NCBI GenBank assembly: GCA_030654175.1
Contig: JAURXZ010000030.1
Location: forward strand, 186,001-250,000
Reading direction: 5' to 3'
Length of the DNA stretch: 64,000 nucleotides
Source of the DNA: Bacteroidia bacterium
GTDB taxonomy: Bacteria; Bacteroidota; Bacteroidia; 2-12-FULL-35-15
The notes beneath the pieces are model-generated. The model saw nothing but the letters and a program-made list of their open reading frames with translations, searched no databases and was not told the origin of the DNA. Position numbers and translations under genes: made by a program. Numbering within the stretch: position 1 is the stretch's first letter; each line of letters begins with the position of its first letter. This document shows, one piece after another, positions 19,848 to 28,203 of this stretch.

Positions 19848-19978
19848 AACACAGAGATACTGAGAATACTGAGTTGCACGGAGTTTTTTCTTCAGATAGT
19901 GTATTTGTAACGCAGAGGAAGGGAAATCCTCAGCACTTTTCCCCGCGTTCAATTGTGTCCTCGGTATCTCCGTGGTTG
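19848..19978. repeat. Imperfect inverted repeat (CAAC-CACAGAGATACTGAG type)
   Basis: The left arm 19848-19870 (CAACACAGAGATACTGAG) and the right arm 19955-19978, read in reverse complement (CAACCACGGAGATACCGAG), match with few differences. About 85 bases with a CCTC/GAGG-containing centre lie between. It fills the gap between purH and the pseudouridine synthase gene. Confidence 0.6.
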
Positions 19979-19993
19979 TTTTTTTTGGTATCG

Positions 19994-20578
19994 TTAACCA
20001 GCAATATGCAGTTTTTTATAGACGGCATCACGCTTAAGTTCTCTAACATCACCCGGCTGCATGCTTTCTAACCGAATCTCCTCAATGGCAATTCGAATTA
20101 ATCGTATGCAAGGAAAACCCGCACCTGCAGTCATTTTACGTACCTGGTGATATTTCCCTTCGGTTAAAGTGAGTTCGATCCATGATGTGGGAAGTAGGTC
20201 ACTTATAGGATGCCCCCGAGGCGGGAGATTTTCCGGTTTCTTAACCTGTTTTACTTTACAAGGTTTTGTGGTATATGGGCCCGCATCCAAGGCGATAGTG
20301 ATTCCTATTTCAATTTGTTTTATTGCTTCAGGAGTAATGATGCCTTGTAATTGAACAAGATAAATGCGTTTATGTTCAAATTCAGGGTTTAGTAATTTAA
20401 AATTTAGACTTTTATCATTGGTCAAAATCAAAAGCCCCTCACTGTTTTCATCTAATCTTCCCAATGGATAAACATCTTTTGGAAAAGTAAAATCCAATAG
20501 ATCCAAACACTTCTTTTTGTGTGAAGAAGTGAATTGGGAGATCATTTTGTAAGGCTTGTAGATGATGTAATAATTCAT
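19994..20578 (-). CDS. rluE: RluE/RsuA-family rRNA pseudouridine synthase
   Basis: 194 residues from the ATG at 20578. A start 21 bp upstream is also in frame, but it lies inside the adjacent 8-bp microsatellite and its extra residues precede the conserved MNYYIIYKPYKM opening, so the inner ATG is preferred. The catalytic aspartate sits in YPLGRLDENSEGLLILTND. Later motifs KRIYLVQLQG and LTEGKYHQVRKM fit the family. There is no S4 domain, which matches RluE (U2457 of 23S rRNA) better than RsuA. Which uridine is modified cannot be proven from sequence alone. Confidence 0.85.
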   Translation of the reverse strand: MNYYIIYKPYKMISQFTSSHKKKCLDLLDFTFPKDVYPLGRLDENSEGLLILTNDKSLNFKLLNPEFEHKRIYLVQLQGIITPEAIKQIEIGITIALDAGPYTTKPCKVKQVKKPENLPPRGHPISDLLPTSWIELTLTEGKYHQVRKMTAGAGFPCIRLIRIAIEEIRLESMQPGDVRELKRDAVYKKLHIAG

Positions 20579-20587
20579 AATTATTAG

Positions 20588-20654
20588 TTTAAAGTTCAAA
20601 GTTAGAAAGTTTAAAGTTCAAAGTTTGAAAGTTTGAAAGTTTGAAAGTTTAAAC
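20588..20654. repeat. 8-bp microsatellite (TTTGAAAG and variants) between lipB and rluE
   Basis: About eight degenerate units of an 8-base motif, including three consecutive perfect copies of TTTGAAAG at 20623-20646 and TTCAAAGT variants before them. It occupies nearly the whole 75-bp gap between lipB stop and rluE start, directly in the rluE 5' leader. Confidence 0.8.
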
Positions 20655-21358
20655 TAATTGAATTCACACTCAAATAGGTCAGCAAAATGTTTTTTTAATT
20701 TCTGTTTTACCTCTTCTTCGTTTACTTTTCTTCCTAGTTCTTTATCTAAAGAAGTTACTGCTTTGTCCACAATACCGCAAGGTACAATGTTTCCGAAGTA
20801 CCCTAAATCTGTGTTTATATTAAAAGCAAATCCATGCATGGTAACCCATCGGCTGGCACGTACACCCATAGCGCATATTTTTCTGGCTTTTAATGGATTT
20901 TCAGCATCCAGCCAAACGCCAGTTTCTCCTTTGCTCCTACCGGATTCGATTCCATACTCCGCCAATGTCCGAATTACTATTTCTTCTAAAAAACGAAGGT
21001 ATTTATGTATATCCGTAAAAAAATTATCGAGATCTAGGATCGGGTAACCTACAATTTGTCCGGGACCATGGTAGGTAATGTCTCCACCGCGATTTATTTT
21101 ATAATAGGTCGCATTTTTCTGAATTAATTGTTGTTCAGTAATTAACAAATGCTCCTTATTACCGCTGTTACCAAGAGTATATACATGAGGATGCTCACAA
21201 AAAAGTAAATAGCTTGGAGTGGCTTGTGGTTGAGTGTCAGGAGAAAGCTTACGATTACTGATTTTGATTTGAACTACTTCATCAAATAGTTTTTCCTGAT
21301 AGTCCCAGGCTTGTTTGAAGTCTATCAGCCCTAAATCAATAAATTTCACTTGTTGCAT
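20654..21358 (-). CDS. lipB: Octanoyl-[ACP]:protein N-octanoyltransferase LipB
   Basis: 234 residues. The protein transfers octanoate from acyl carrier protein to lipoyl domains, the first step of lipoate synthesis. Family motifs are in order: EHPHVYTLGNSG, RGGDITYHGPGQIVGYPI, the lysine of ARKICAMGVRASRWVTMHG and the catalytic cysteine in NIVPCGI. Length is normal. ATG at 21358. lipA is not in the window. A user of lipoate, the 2-oxoacid dehydrogenase complex, is represented by its E1 gene at 38782-40866. Confidence 0.96.
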   Translation of the reverse strand: MQQVKFIDLGLIDFKQAWDYQEKLFDEVVQIKISNRKLSPDTQPQATPSYLLFCEHPHVYTLGNSGNKEHLLITEQQLIQKNATYYKINRGGDITYHGPGQIVGYPILDLDNFFTDIHKYLRFLEEIVIRTLAEYGIESGRSKGETGVWLDAENPLKARKICAMGVRASRWVTMHGFAFNINTDLGYFGNIVPCGIVDKAVTSLDKELGRKVNEEEVKQKLKKHFADLFECEFN

Positions 21359-21367
21359 TTGTAAGGA

Positions 21368-21472
21368 TAGAACGCTGATGTCGCAGATAGGTTATGATCA
21401 AATAAGATTTCTAAATAATTCTGTTAATTTTTATCAATGATAATCATAGTTATCTGAGTCATCAGCGTTCTA
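21368..21472. repeat. Long imperfect inverted repeat (AGAACGCTGATG type)
   Basis: TAGAACGCTGATG at 21368-21380 is perfectly repeated in reverse at 21460-21472, and pairing continues inward through GCAGATA/TATCTG and TATGATCA/TGATnATCATA with mismatches. The spacer is AT-rich. It would form a long hairpin between lipB and the PGI/PMI gene. Related half-copies are near 11993 and 12067. Confidence 0.7.
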
Positions 21473-21488
21473 TTAACTCAATCTCAAA

Positions 21489-22472
21489 TTATATCTTGGA
21501 GAGTGCTGATTTCAAATGATTGATGACATTTACTTCCATTAGATCGGCCCCACGCATTTCACCAAGTATAACAGAAACCCAATCACCTAAATGTATAAAA
21601 TAAATTGCTTTTTCAATTTCAGAATTACCTTTTGAGTAAACTTCAGTGATATGTGAAGCATATTTTTTTATTACTTCTTTGTTTATTTCAACCCTTGCAA
21701 GATTACGGGAATATTCATCTTTATCAATAAAAATCACCACAGAAAGTGCATCATTTTTTTCAGTCCAGCCAACTAATTCATTGTGATTCATTTCAGGAAT
21801 GATGTGATGCCAGCATAAAATTTTTGCATTTTCGTTTAATTGCTGACGAAAACGAATTGCTATACCCTCGAAATAAGTTGTTGCATAAATAACAGGGATT
21901 TTGCCATTTAATTTTTCAGCAATACTGGTTGCTTCTGCAATAATATTAGCCTCTTCTGCTTCAATTAATTTTATGGCTGCTTCAAGTTCAGTTTTATATT
22001 TGTTGTTGATGATCCCGAAAAAACCTAAAACAAAAAACAATTGAGTTAGAGAGTAACCTAAGCAAGAGCGCGGAGGCATCCCTCCCGGAACAATAATGTG
22101 ATCATAATTTTTTGATAAGGAAATCTCCAATACTTTTCCTCCGGAAGTAATGCTAACGATCTTTGCATTTTTTGCAATGGCCAACTCCAAACAATTCAAC
22201 GTTTCCTCTGTATTTCCTGAGTAAGAAGAAATAATTATTAACGTATTTTCATTAACATAAGAAGGAATAAAGTAGCCTTTGGTAACATTAACAGGAACAT
22301 TTGCGTTGCCAACAACAAGTTCGCTTACAATACTTCCACCAATACCTGAACCACCTAGTCCACATATTAAAACGTTGGAGATCTTATTTTTCGATTCCGT
22401 TAGTTTTGCATTATTACCTATACTAATTGCTTCGGATAATTGCTTCGAAAAGTTTGCTACTAATGATTTCAT
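21489..22472 (-). CDS. Bifunctional phosphoglucose/phosphomannose isomerase
   Basis: 327 residues, a two-SIS-domain sugar isomerase that interconverts glucose-6-P or mannose-6-P with fructose-6-P. The first SIS domain has LICGLGGSGIGGSIVSE and IIISSYSGNTEETLN; the segment GGMPPRSCLGYSL is characteristic of the PGI/PMI family. The second SIS domain has IPVIYATTYFEGIAIRFRQQLNENAK, then MNHNELVGW. Enzymes of this kind are typical of archaea and Bacteroidota, where a classical Pgi may be absent. ATG at 22472. It is divergent from lysS with 224 bp between. Confidence 0.93.
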   Translation of the reverse strand: MKSLVANFSKQLSEAISIGNNAKLTESKNKISNVLICGLGGSGIGGSIVSELVVGNANVPVNVTKGYFIPSYVNENTLIIISSYSGNTEETLNCLELAIAKNAKIVSITSGGKVLEISLSKNYDHIIVPGGMPPRSCLGYSLTQLFFVLGFFGIINNKYKTELEAAIKLIEAEEANIIAEATSIAEKLNGKIPVIYATTYFEGIAIRFRQQLNENAKILCWHHIIPEMNHNELVGWTEKNDALSVVIFIDKDEYSRNLARVEINKEVIKKYASHITEVYSKGNSEIEKAIYFIHLGDWVSVILGEMRGADLMEVNVINHLKSALSKI

Positions 22473-22666
22473 TATTATTGTTTTTATAAAAAAATTATTT
22501 TGTAAAAATAGTGTTTTTGAATCAATACCTACTCTATAAGGCGGTTTTAATTATACTATAACCAAAAATAAGGTTTAAACCCTATTTTAGGGCGGTACTC
22601 CTGCCTTTTTTTAATAAATTTACCCTCCCTAAATATGATTGCGTAATCATAAATCCTTTATTACCT

Positions 22667-22674
22667 TATATTTG
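22667..22674 (+). promoter_or_regulatory. -7 promoter element (TATATTTG) of lysS
   Basis: A perfect TAnnTTTG 22 bases upstream of the lysS ATG. The nearest -33-like TTG (22639-22641) is 25 bases upstream, a little too far. Leader about 15 bases. Confidence 0.55.
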
Positions 22675-22696
22675 CAAAAAATAATATCAAAACAAG

Positions 22697-24406
22697 ATGA
22701 GTATCGAATTAAACGAACAGGAAATATTAAGACGTAATAAACTGGAAGAAATTACCAAAAGTGGTATTGATGCCTATCCGGCAGAATTGTTTGATGTAAA
22801 TGCAACGGCAAAAAACATATTAGAAAATTTTAGTCCCGAAAGAGCGGAAGAGTATAAAAACATTTGCATTGCAGGCCGTATCATGAGCGTACGTGATATG
22901 GGGAAAGCTTGTTTTGTGAGTTTGCAGGATTCAACAGGCCGTATTCAGCTATATATTCGTAGAGATGATATTTGTCCGGGAGAAGATAAAACTGCTTTTG
23001 ATCTGTTGTTTAAAAAACATACCGATATTGGTGATATTGTTGGTATAACAGGTTATGTATTTTTAACCAAGGTCGGTGAAATATCAATTCATGCTGTTTC
23101 ATTTAAAATGCTGAGTAAATCATTACGCCCTTTGCCAATGGTAAAGATTGATGAACAAGGCGTTGCACATGATGAAGTAACTGATCCTGAATTTCGTTAC
23201 CGTCAGCGTTATGTTGATCTGATCATAAATCCAACAGTGAAAGATACTTTTGTAAAACGCACAAAAATGGTAAATACCATTCGTGATTTTTATAATTCAA
23301 AAGGCTATTTAGAGGTGGATACGCCTGTATTACAGGCTATTCCAGGAGGTGCCACTGCCCGCCCATTTACAACGCATCACAACACGTTAGATATGCCAAT
23401 GTATTTGCGTATCGCTAATGAGTTATACCTGAAACGTCTTATTGTTGGCGGATTTGATGGAGTATATGAATTCTCCCGTAACTTCCGCAATGAAGGAATG
23501 GATCGCACTCACAATCCCGAATTTACAGTAATGGAGCTGTATGTAGCCTACAAAGACTATAATTGGATGATGGATGTTACCGAAGAGTTAATTGAGAAAA
23601 TTGCATTGGATTTAAACGGAACAACCCAGGTTCCGGCCGGAGACAAGATCATTGATTTCAAACGCCCTTTCAAGCGTGTAACCATGTTTGAATCAATAAA
23701 GGAATTTACCGGTATTGATATCAGTGAAATGGATGAGAACCAATTACGTGATGTATGCAAAGAATTGAATATTGAATTGGCTCCAAGTATGGGCAAAGGT
23801 AAATTGATCGATGAAATTTTCGGAGCAAAATGTGAGGGCAATTATATTCAACCAACTTTTATTACGGATTATCCTATAGAAATGAGTCCGCTTACAAAAA
23901 AGCACCGCAGCAAACCGGGATTGGTGGAGCGTTTTGAGTTAATGGTGAATGGCAAAGAACTTGCAAATGCGTATTCCGAGCTAAATGATCCCATTGATCA
24001 ACGTGAACGTTTTGAAGATCAAATAAAATTGATGGAGCGCGGTGATGATGAGGCCATGTTCATAGATCAGGATTTTTTACGTGCATTGGAATATGGAATG
24101 CCACCAACAGCAGGTATTGGCATTGGCATTGACCGTTTGGCAATGATCATGACCAACTCTCATTCGATACAAGATGTGCTGTTTTTCCCACAAATGCGAC
24201 CGGAAATAATTAAAAAAGCGGTTGTGGAATTAAAAGCGGAGGAAATTAAAATTTTGGATGAGGTAAAAAAGCAAAATCCAGCTACTTTGGTTACTATTAG
24301 TGAAGGTTTGGGTATCTCAAAAAACCAGTTACAAAAATTACTTAATTCGTTAGAAGAAAGAAATTTGGTAAAAAGAGAAGGCCCACTTTATCAGGTAACT
24401 AATTAA
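22697..24406 (+). CDS. lysS: Lysyl-tRNA synthetase, class II, with C-terminal extension
   Basis: 569 residues versus about 505 in E. coli. The OB-fold tRNA-binding domain (about 55-150) includes [19 protein letters not shown]. The catalytic core has motif 1 around the [16 protein letters not shown] segment, motif 2 [14 protein letters not shown] and motif 3 [12 protein letters not shown]. An extra ~65 residues (about 503-569) after the core contain [20 protein letters not shown] followed by [11 protein letters not shown], which looks like a small winged-helix fold. Similar tails occur in other Bacteroidota LysRS. The charging target tRNA-Lys(TTT) is at 47110-47182. Confidence 0.97.
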   Translation: MSIELNEQEILRRNKLEEITKSGIDAYPAELFDVNATAKNILENFSPERAEEYKNICIAGRIMSVRDMGKACFVSLQDSTGRIQLYIRRDDICPGEDKTAFDLLFKKHTDIGDIVGITGYVFLTKVGEISIHAVSFKMLSKSLRPLPMVKIDEQGVAHDEVTDPEFRYRQRYVDLIINPTVKDTFVKRTKMVNTIRDFYNSKGYLEVDTPVLQAIPGGATARPFTTHHNTLDMPMYLRIANELYLKRLIVGGFDGVYEFSRNFRNEGMDRTHNPEFTVMELYVAYKDYNWMMDVTEELIEKIALDLNGTTQVPAGDKIIDFKRPFKRVTMFESIKEFTGIDISEMDENQLRDVCKELNIELAPSMGKGKLIDEIFGAKCEGNYIQPTFITDYPIEMSPLTKKHRSKPGLVERFELMVNGKELANAYSELNDPIDQRERFEDQIKLMERGDDEAMFIDQDFLRALEYGMPPTAGIGIGIDRLAMIMTNSHSIQDVLFFPQMRPEIIKKAVVELKAEEIKILDEVKKQNPATLVTISEGLGISKNQLQKLLNSLEERNLVKREGPLYQVTN

Positions 24407-24749
24407 TTTGTATGGTTGTCATTATTTAATATTTAAATTGAAGAAACCCTTGATTCTTTATAGAGGCTTTAGGAAATATGAAGGCGATTGTATTCAATAA
24501 TACAAAGGCTGATTAAATAAATAGCTGTTGGTTCCTTGGCCCATTTGTTTTTAAACTCTTCATATAATTGAGGAGGATTTGTTTGAAAGAAGTCATCCGG
24601 GAATTGTCAAAAAATGCATGTTAAAATTCATTGAACTTTAACTATACCAATCACCCAATTCCGTTTTAATCATAAAAGGGGGAAAGTCCTCTTTAGCGTT
24701 TATTAAAATAAAAAAAATGGATTTTTTTAATTTTTTTGTAATTTAACCT
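24407..24749. other. Gene-free 343 bp between lysS and the YfhO gene; possible gene remnant
   Basis: No intact gene. On the minus strand a frame from about 24606 to a stop at 24469 encodes ~45 residues with plausible protein composition (DDFFQTNPPQLYEEF, then KWAKEPTAIYLISLC) but has no start codon and is preceded by a stop, so it may be the 3' remnant of a lost gene. The last 60 bases are extremely A/T rich and probably hold the promoter of the downstream gene (TAATTTTTTTG just before the ATG). Confidence 0.4.
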
Positions 24750-26999
24750 ATGTCGTTCAAAACAGGAAAATTAAGTCATTCGCATTTTATTTATCTTTTT
24801 TTGTTGCTCTTACTTTCTGTTTTCGCTTATTGGCAGATCTCTTTTTTAAAGTACTCTGTTACACACGATATGATAAACTGCTGGATTCCTTGGCGGTACT
24901 ATATTTCAGAATGTTTTCAAAATCACATATTCCCTTTTTGGAATCCATACCAGCAGTTAGGCTACCCTATACATGCCGATTTACAGGGACCATCGTGGTA
25001 CCTCGAATCTATTCTATTGAGTATTACTACGGGCCAAACTAATTACACGCTGCATTTTTTATTTGTTTTTTATGTTTTTATAGCGGGCATGGGGATGTAT
25101 TTTCTTTCCTTGTGTTTTCACAACAATAAAATGGTTGCCTTTTTAATAGGGGCCTCTTATATGCTAGGCGGTTTTTTTGTCGGGCATGTCCAGCATTTTT
25201 ATGCAATAATCGGTGCGGCCTGGCTGCCTTACATCATTTTGAATTATTACAAAATGTTTGTAGAAAAAAGTTATTTACGTGCTTTATATGCTGCTATTTT
25301 TGTGTTTTTTAACCTTACAGGAGGCAATCACACCTTTACAATAATCCTTATTTATTTGTTCATTACAATTTTTGGATATTTTATTTTTTCAGCGATTCGG
25401 GAAAAGAACAAAAAGGATATTATTCAGTTCTTAAAACTTAACCTTTTATTTGGATTTGTAACCTTGGTCTTTGCATCTGTAGTGTTGGTGGCTTTTTACC
25501 AAACGACTCCATATATAGCTCGGTTAAGCGGTATGATCTATAAACACGCTGCAGTCTGCCCTTTATCGCCTCAGTCATTATTATCACTTTTACTTCCTTT
25601 TTCCACCATTAACAGTGTCGACTTTTTCAACACCGACCAATCCATGTGCAATGTTTACGTTGGAATTATTACACTGGTCTTTATACTACTAGCGTTTATA
25701 AATAAAAAACAGCCTTTTGAAAAAGTACTTTTTGCTTTTGCAATTATTTGTTTAGTAGCTTCCTTTGGGGCATATACTCCGGTTCATAAATTCCTTTTCC
25801 ACTATTTCCCCTTAATCAATCGATTTCGCTTTCCAAGCTACTTCAGTTTATTTTCAATACTCATTTTTTTATTATTGGGCGGAAAACAGTTGGCATTAAT
25901 GCTTTCTGAAACAGAAATTAATTTTAAAAAATTACTCCGGATTGCATTCATCATTGCCTTATCATTATTAACACTGGTAATCATAGCATTTGTAAAAAAT
26001 CAGGGCCAACCGTTTTTCTTTTTTAATAAATTCAATACTATTTTTGATTTTTTAAGATCTGCATCGCTCTACCAGAATATAATATTTCAAGGCACTATCC
26101 AACTTTTATTATTGGGATTGTTTATTGCTACTTTAACAACCTCATTAAAAAAACACTGGATCAACATTACAAGTATTCTTATTGTGCTGGATCTATTTAT
26201 AGCACTTCAGTTAAACATTGCCTATGTTGGATTCTCGCCAAATTCACCGAAAGAACTGCATGATTATATTTTAACGTTGCCAAAACATTTCCCCATTCCT
26301 CCGAACAATAACATTATTGAAAACACTGAAGAAATAGGCCAAAAACATGGTTTATACCGAAACACAAGTATTTTCCATAAACGCATTTCTGCCGGTGTAT
26401 TTAATTCGTATGCATTTAAAAACTATGCGATGCTGGTGGATTCATTTCCTCACTTATTCATTGTAATGCAAAACAATCCATTACTTTATTTTTCTGACCA
26501 TATTTATAGCAATTCTGAAATTTCAAAACTTGACTCGGCCACAACAACAAACAAAACGATTATTTTATCCGATCATGATTATAAAACTATTGCTCCGCAA
26601 ATTGAGAAAAACAATCCTGAACCATTAAAGGGAAATATAACTATAATCTCTTTTACTCCAAATGAAATAAAGATAAAAGCGAATGCGTCCCAAAATCAAC
26701 TATTAACGATCTTACAAAGTTATTATGATGGATGGCAAGTATATATCGACAACCAACCGGCAAAAATTTCAGTTTCCAATTATTTGACAATGTCGGTTTT
26801 GTTTCCAAAAGGAGAACATGAAGTTCGGTTCCTTTATAAAAATTCCGCAATTATTAAGGCTGCAAATATTTCTTATGTCTCGTTCTTTGCTGTTTTAATA
26901 CTTCTATCTTATGTCTGGATCAAAAAAAATAAAAACTATTGGGCTCCTGCTGTAATTTGGGTTATATTAATTGGCAGTACCTTGTATTATTTTATGTGA
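24750..26999 (+). CDS. YfhO-family polytopic membrane protein
   Basis: 749 residues. About twelve membrane segments make up residues 10-500 and one or two more lie at the C-terminus. The first extracytoplasmic loop carries THDMINCWIPW and FWNPYQQLGYP, characteristic of YfhO (PF09586), a GT-C-like family implicated in decorating teichoic or lipoteichoic acids in Firmicutes. A soluble domain near 630-710 has SYYDGWQVYIDNQPA, the usual YfhO C-terminal beta domain. In Bacteroidota the acceptor is unknown. The gene is 72 bp from gpsA and near a GT39 gene, so a role in cell-envelope glycan transfer is a reasonable inference. Confidence 0.82.
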   Translation: MSFKTGKLSHSHFIYLFLLLLLSVFAYWQISFLKYSVTHDMINCWIPWRYYISECFQNHIFPFWNPYQQLGYPIHADLQGPSWYLESILLSITTGQTNYTLHFLFVFYVFIAGMGMYFLSLCFHNNKMVAFLIGASYMLGGFFVGHVQHFYAIIGAAWLPYIILNYYKMFVEKSYLRALYAAIFVFFNLTGGNHTFTIILIYLFITIFGYFIFSAIREKNKKDIIQFLKLNLLFGFVTLVFASVVLVAFYQTTPYIARLSGMIYKHAAVCPLSPQSLLSLLLPFSTINSVDFFNTDQSMCNVYVGIITLVFILLAFINKKQPFEKVLFAFAIICLVASFGAYTPVHKFLFHYFPLINRFRFPSYFSLFSILIFLLLGGKQLALMLSETEINFKKLLRIAFIIALSLLTLVIIAFVKNQGQPFFFFNKFNTIFDFLRSASLYQNIIFQGTIQLLLLGLFIATLTTSLKKHWINITSILIVLDLFIALQLNIAYVGFSPNSPKELHDYILTLPKHFPIPPNNNIIENTEEIGQKHGLYRNTSIFHKRISAGVFNSYAFKNYAMLVDSFPHLFIVMQNNPLLYFSDHIYSNSEISKLDSATTTNKTIILSDHDYKTIAPQIEKNNPEPLKGNITIISFTPNEIKIKANASQNQLLTILQSYYDGWQVYIDNQPAKISVSNYLTMSVLFPKGEHEVRFLYKNSAIIKAANISYVSFFAVLILLSYVWIKKNKNYWAPAVIWVILIGSTLYYFM

Positions 27000-27070
27000 T
27001 CCCAGAAATTGAGTAGATACCGAAAAATAGTAATTTAGTTAAAAAAAATCTGATTGGAATTCAAATTAAA

Positions 27071-28069
27071 ATGAATAAAACACAACAAATAGCAGTAATA
27101 GGGGGAGGTAGCTGGGCTACGGCCATTGTGAAAATGTTATGCAACAATGTCCCAAAAATACATTGGTGGATCCGTAATCCGCTTGCTGTTGAACATATTA
27201 TTAAATACAAGCATAATCCTAATTATTTAACTTCTGTACAATTCGACACAGACAAATTACTCTTGAATACAAATTTAAAAGAGATCGTTTCTAAGGCGGA
27301 TGTTTTAATAATGGCCGTGCCTTCAGCATTTTTAAAAGATGCACTTTCAGGATTAACAGCTGAAGATTTTAAAAACAAACAAGTGTTCTCCGCAATAAAA
27401 GGGATTGTTCCCGAGCACAATTTAATTGTTGGAGATTTTTTTAATAAAGAATATAAAATACCTGTGGAAAATATTGGTGTTATCACCGGTCCTTGCCATG
27501 CAGAAGAAGTTGCAATGGAAAAACTATCCTACTTAACGGTTGCTTCTCAGAACCCCAACAATTCAGCATTTGTAGCTTCTCAATTAAAATGCAGATATAT
27601 TAAAACCACGGTATCTGATGATATTTATGGAACTGAATATTCTGCAGTATTAAAAAATGTATTTGCCATTGCAAGTGGTATTTGTCATGGATTGGGCTAT
27701 GGCGATAACTTTCAGGCCGTATTGATCTCAAATGCTATTCAAGAAATAAAAAGATTTGTTGACGAAGTACATCCTATTGACAGAGATATAAAAAGTTCGG
27801 CATACCTTGGAGATTTGTTGGTTACAGCCTATTCACAGTTCAGTCGCAACCGCACTTTTGGCGGTATGATCGGTAAAGGCTACTCAGTTAAATCAGCGCA
27901 ATTAGAAATGAATATGATCGCAGAAGGCTATTACGGAACTAAATGCGTGTATGAGATCAACAAGAAATATAATGTCGATATGCCTATTACAAAGGCAGTC
28001 TACAACATTTTGTATGGAAAGAAATCTCCCGCAATTGAAATGGAATTGTTAACCGACAAATTGTCTTAA
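27071..28069 (+). CDS. gpsA: Glycerol-3-phosphate dehydrogenase [NAD(P)+]
   Basis: 332 residues, standard length. It reduces dihydroxyacetone phosphate to sn-glycerol-3-phosphate for phospholipid synthesis. The N-terminal Rossmann domain has AVIGGGSWATAIVKML and the VLIMAVPSAFL strand; the C-terminal helical domain has GPCHAEEVA, the active-site lysine in GTEYSAVLKNVFAIASG and GLGYGDNFQA. Bacteroidota-type differences from E. coli GpsA (such as SCHAEEVA-like rather than GPTFAKE) are present. ATG at 27071. It lies between the two large membrane glycosyltransferase-like genes on the same strand. Confidence 0.96.
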   Translation: MNKTQQIAVIGGGSWATAIVKMLCNNVPKIHWWIRNPLAVEHIIKYKHNPNYLTSVQFDTDKLLLNTNLKEIVSKADVLIMAVPSAFLKDALSGLTAEDFKNKQVFSAIKGIVPEHNLIVGDFFNKEYKIPVENIGVITGPCHAEEVAMEKLSYLTVASQNPNNSAFVASQLKCRYIKTTVSDDIYGTEYSAVLKNVFAIASGICHGLGYGDNFQAVLISNAIQEIKRFVDEVHPIDRDIKSSAYLGDLLVTAYSQFSRNRTFGGMIGKGYSVKSAQLEMNMIAEGYYGTKCVYEINKKYNVDMPITKAVYNILYGKKSPAIEMELLTDKLS

Positions 28070-28203
28070 GCAAATGTTATGATACGAAAAGTACAATACA
28101 AAGCTGTAATTAATTTCCATCTTACTGTTTTATAATTAGTAGGGAATTCGCCTTTATCTTCAAATAAAATAACGAGATTAGAACATAAATACTCTTTTAA
28201 TAA

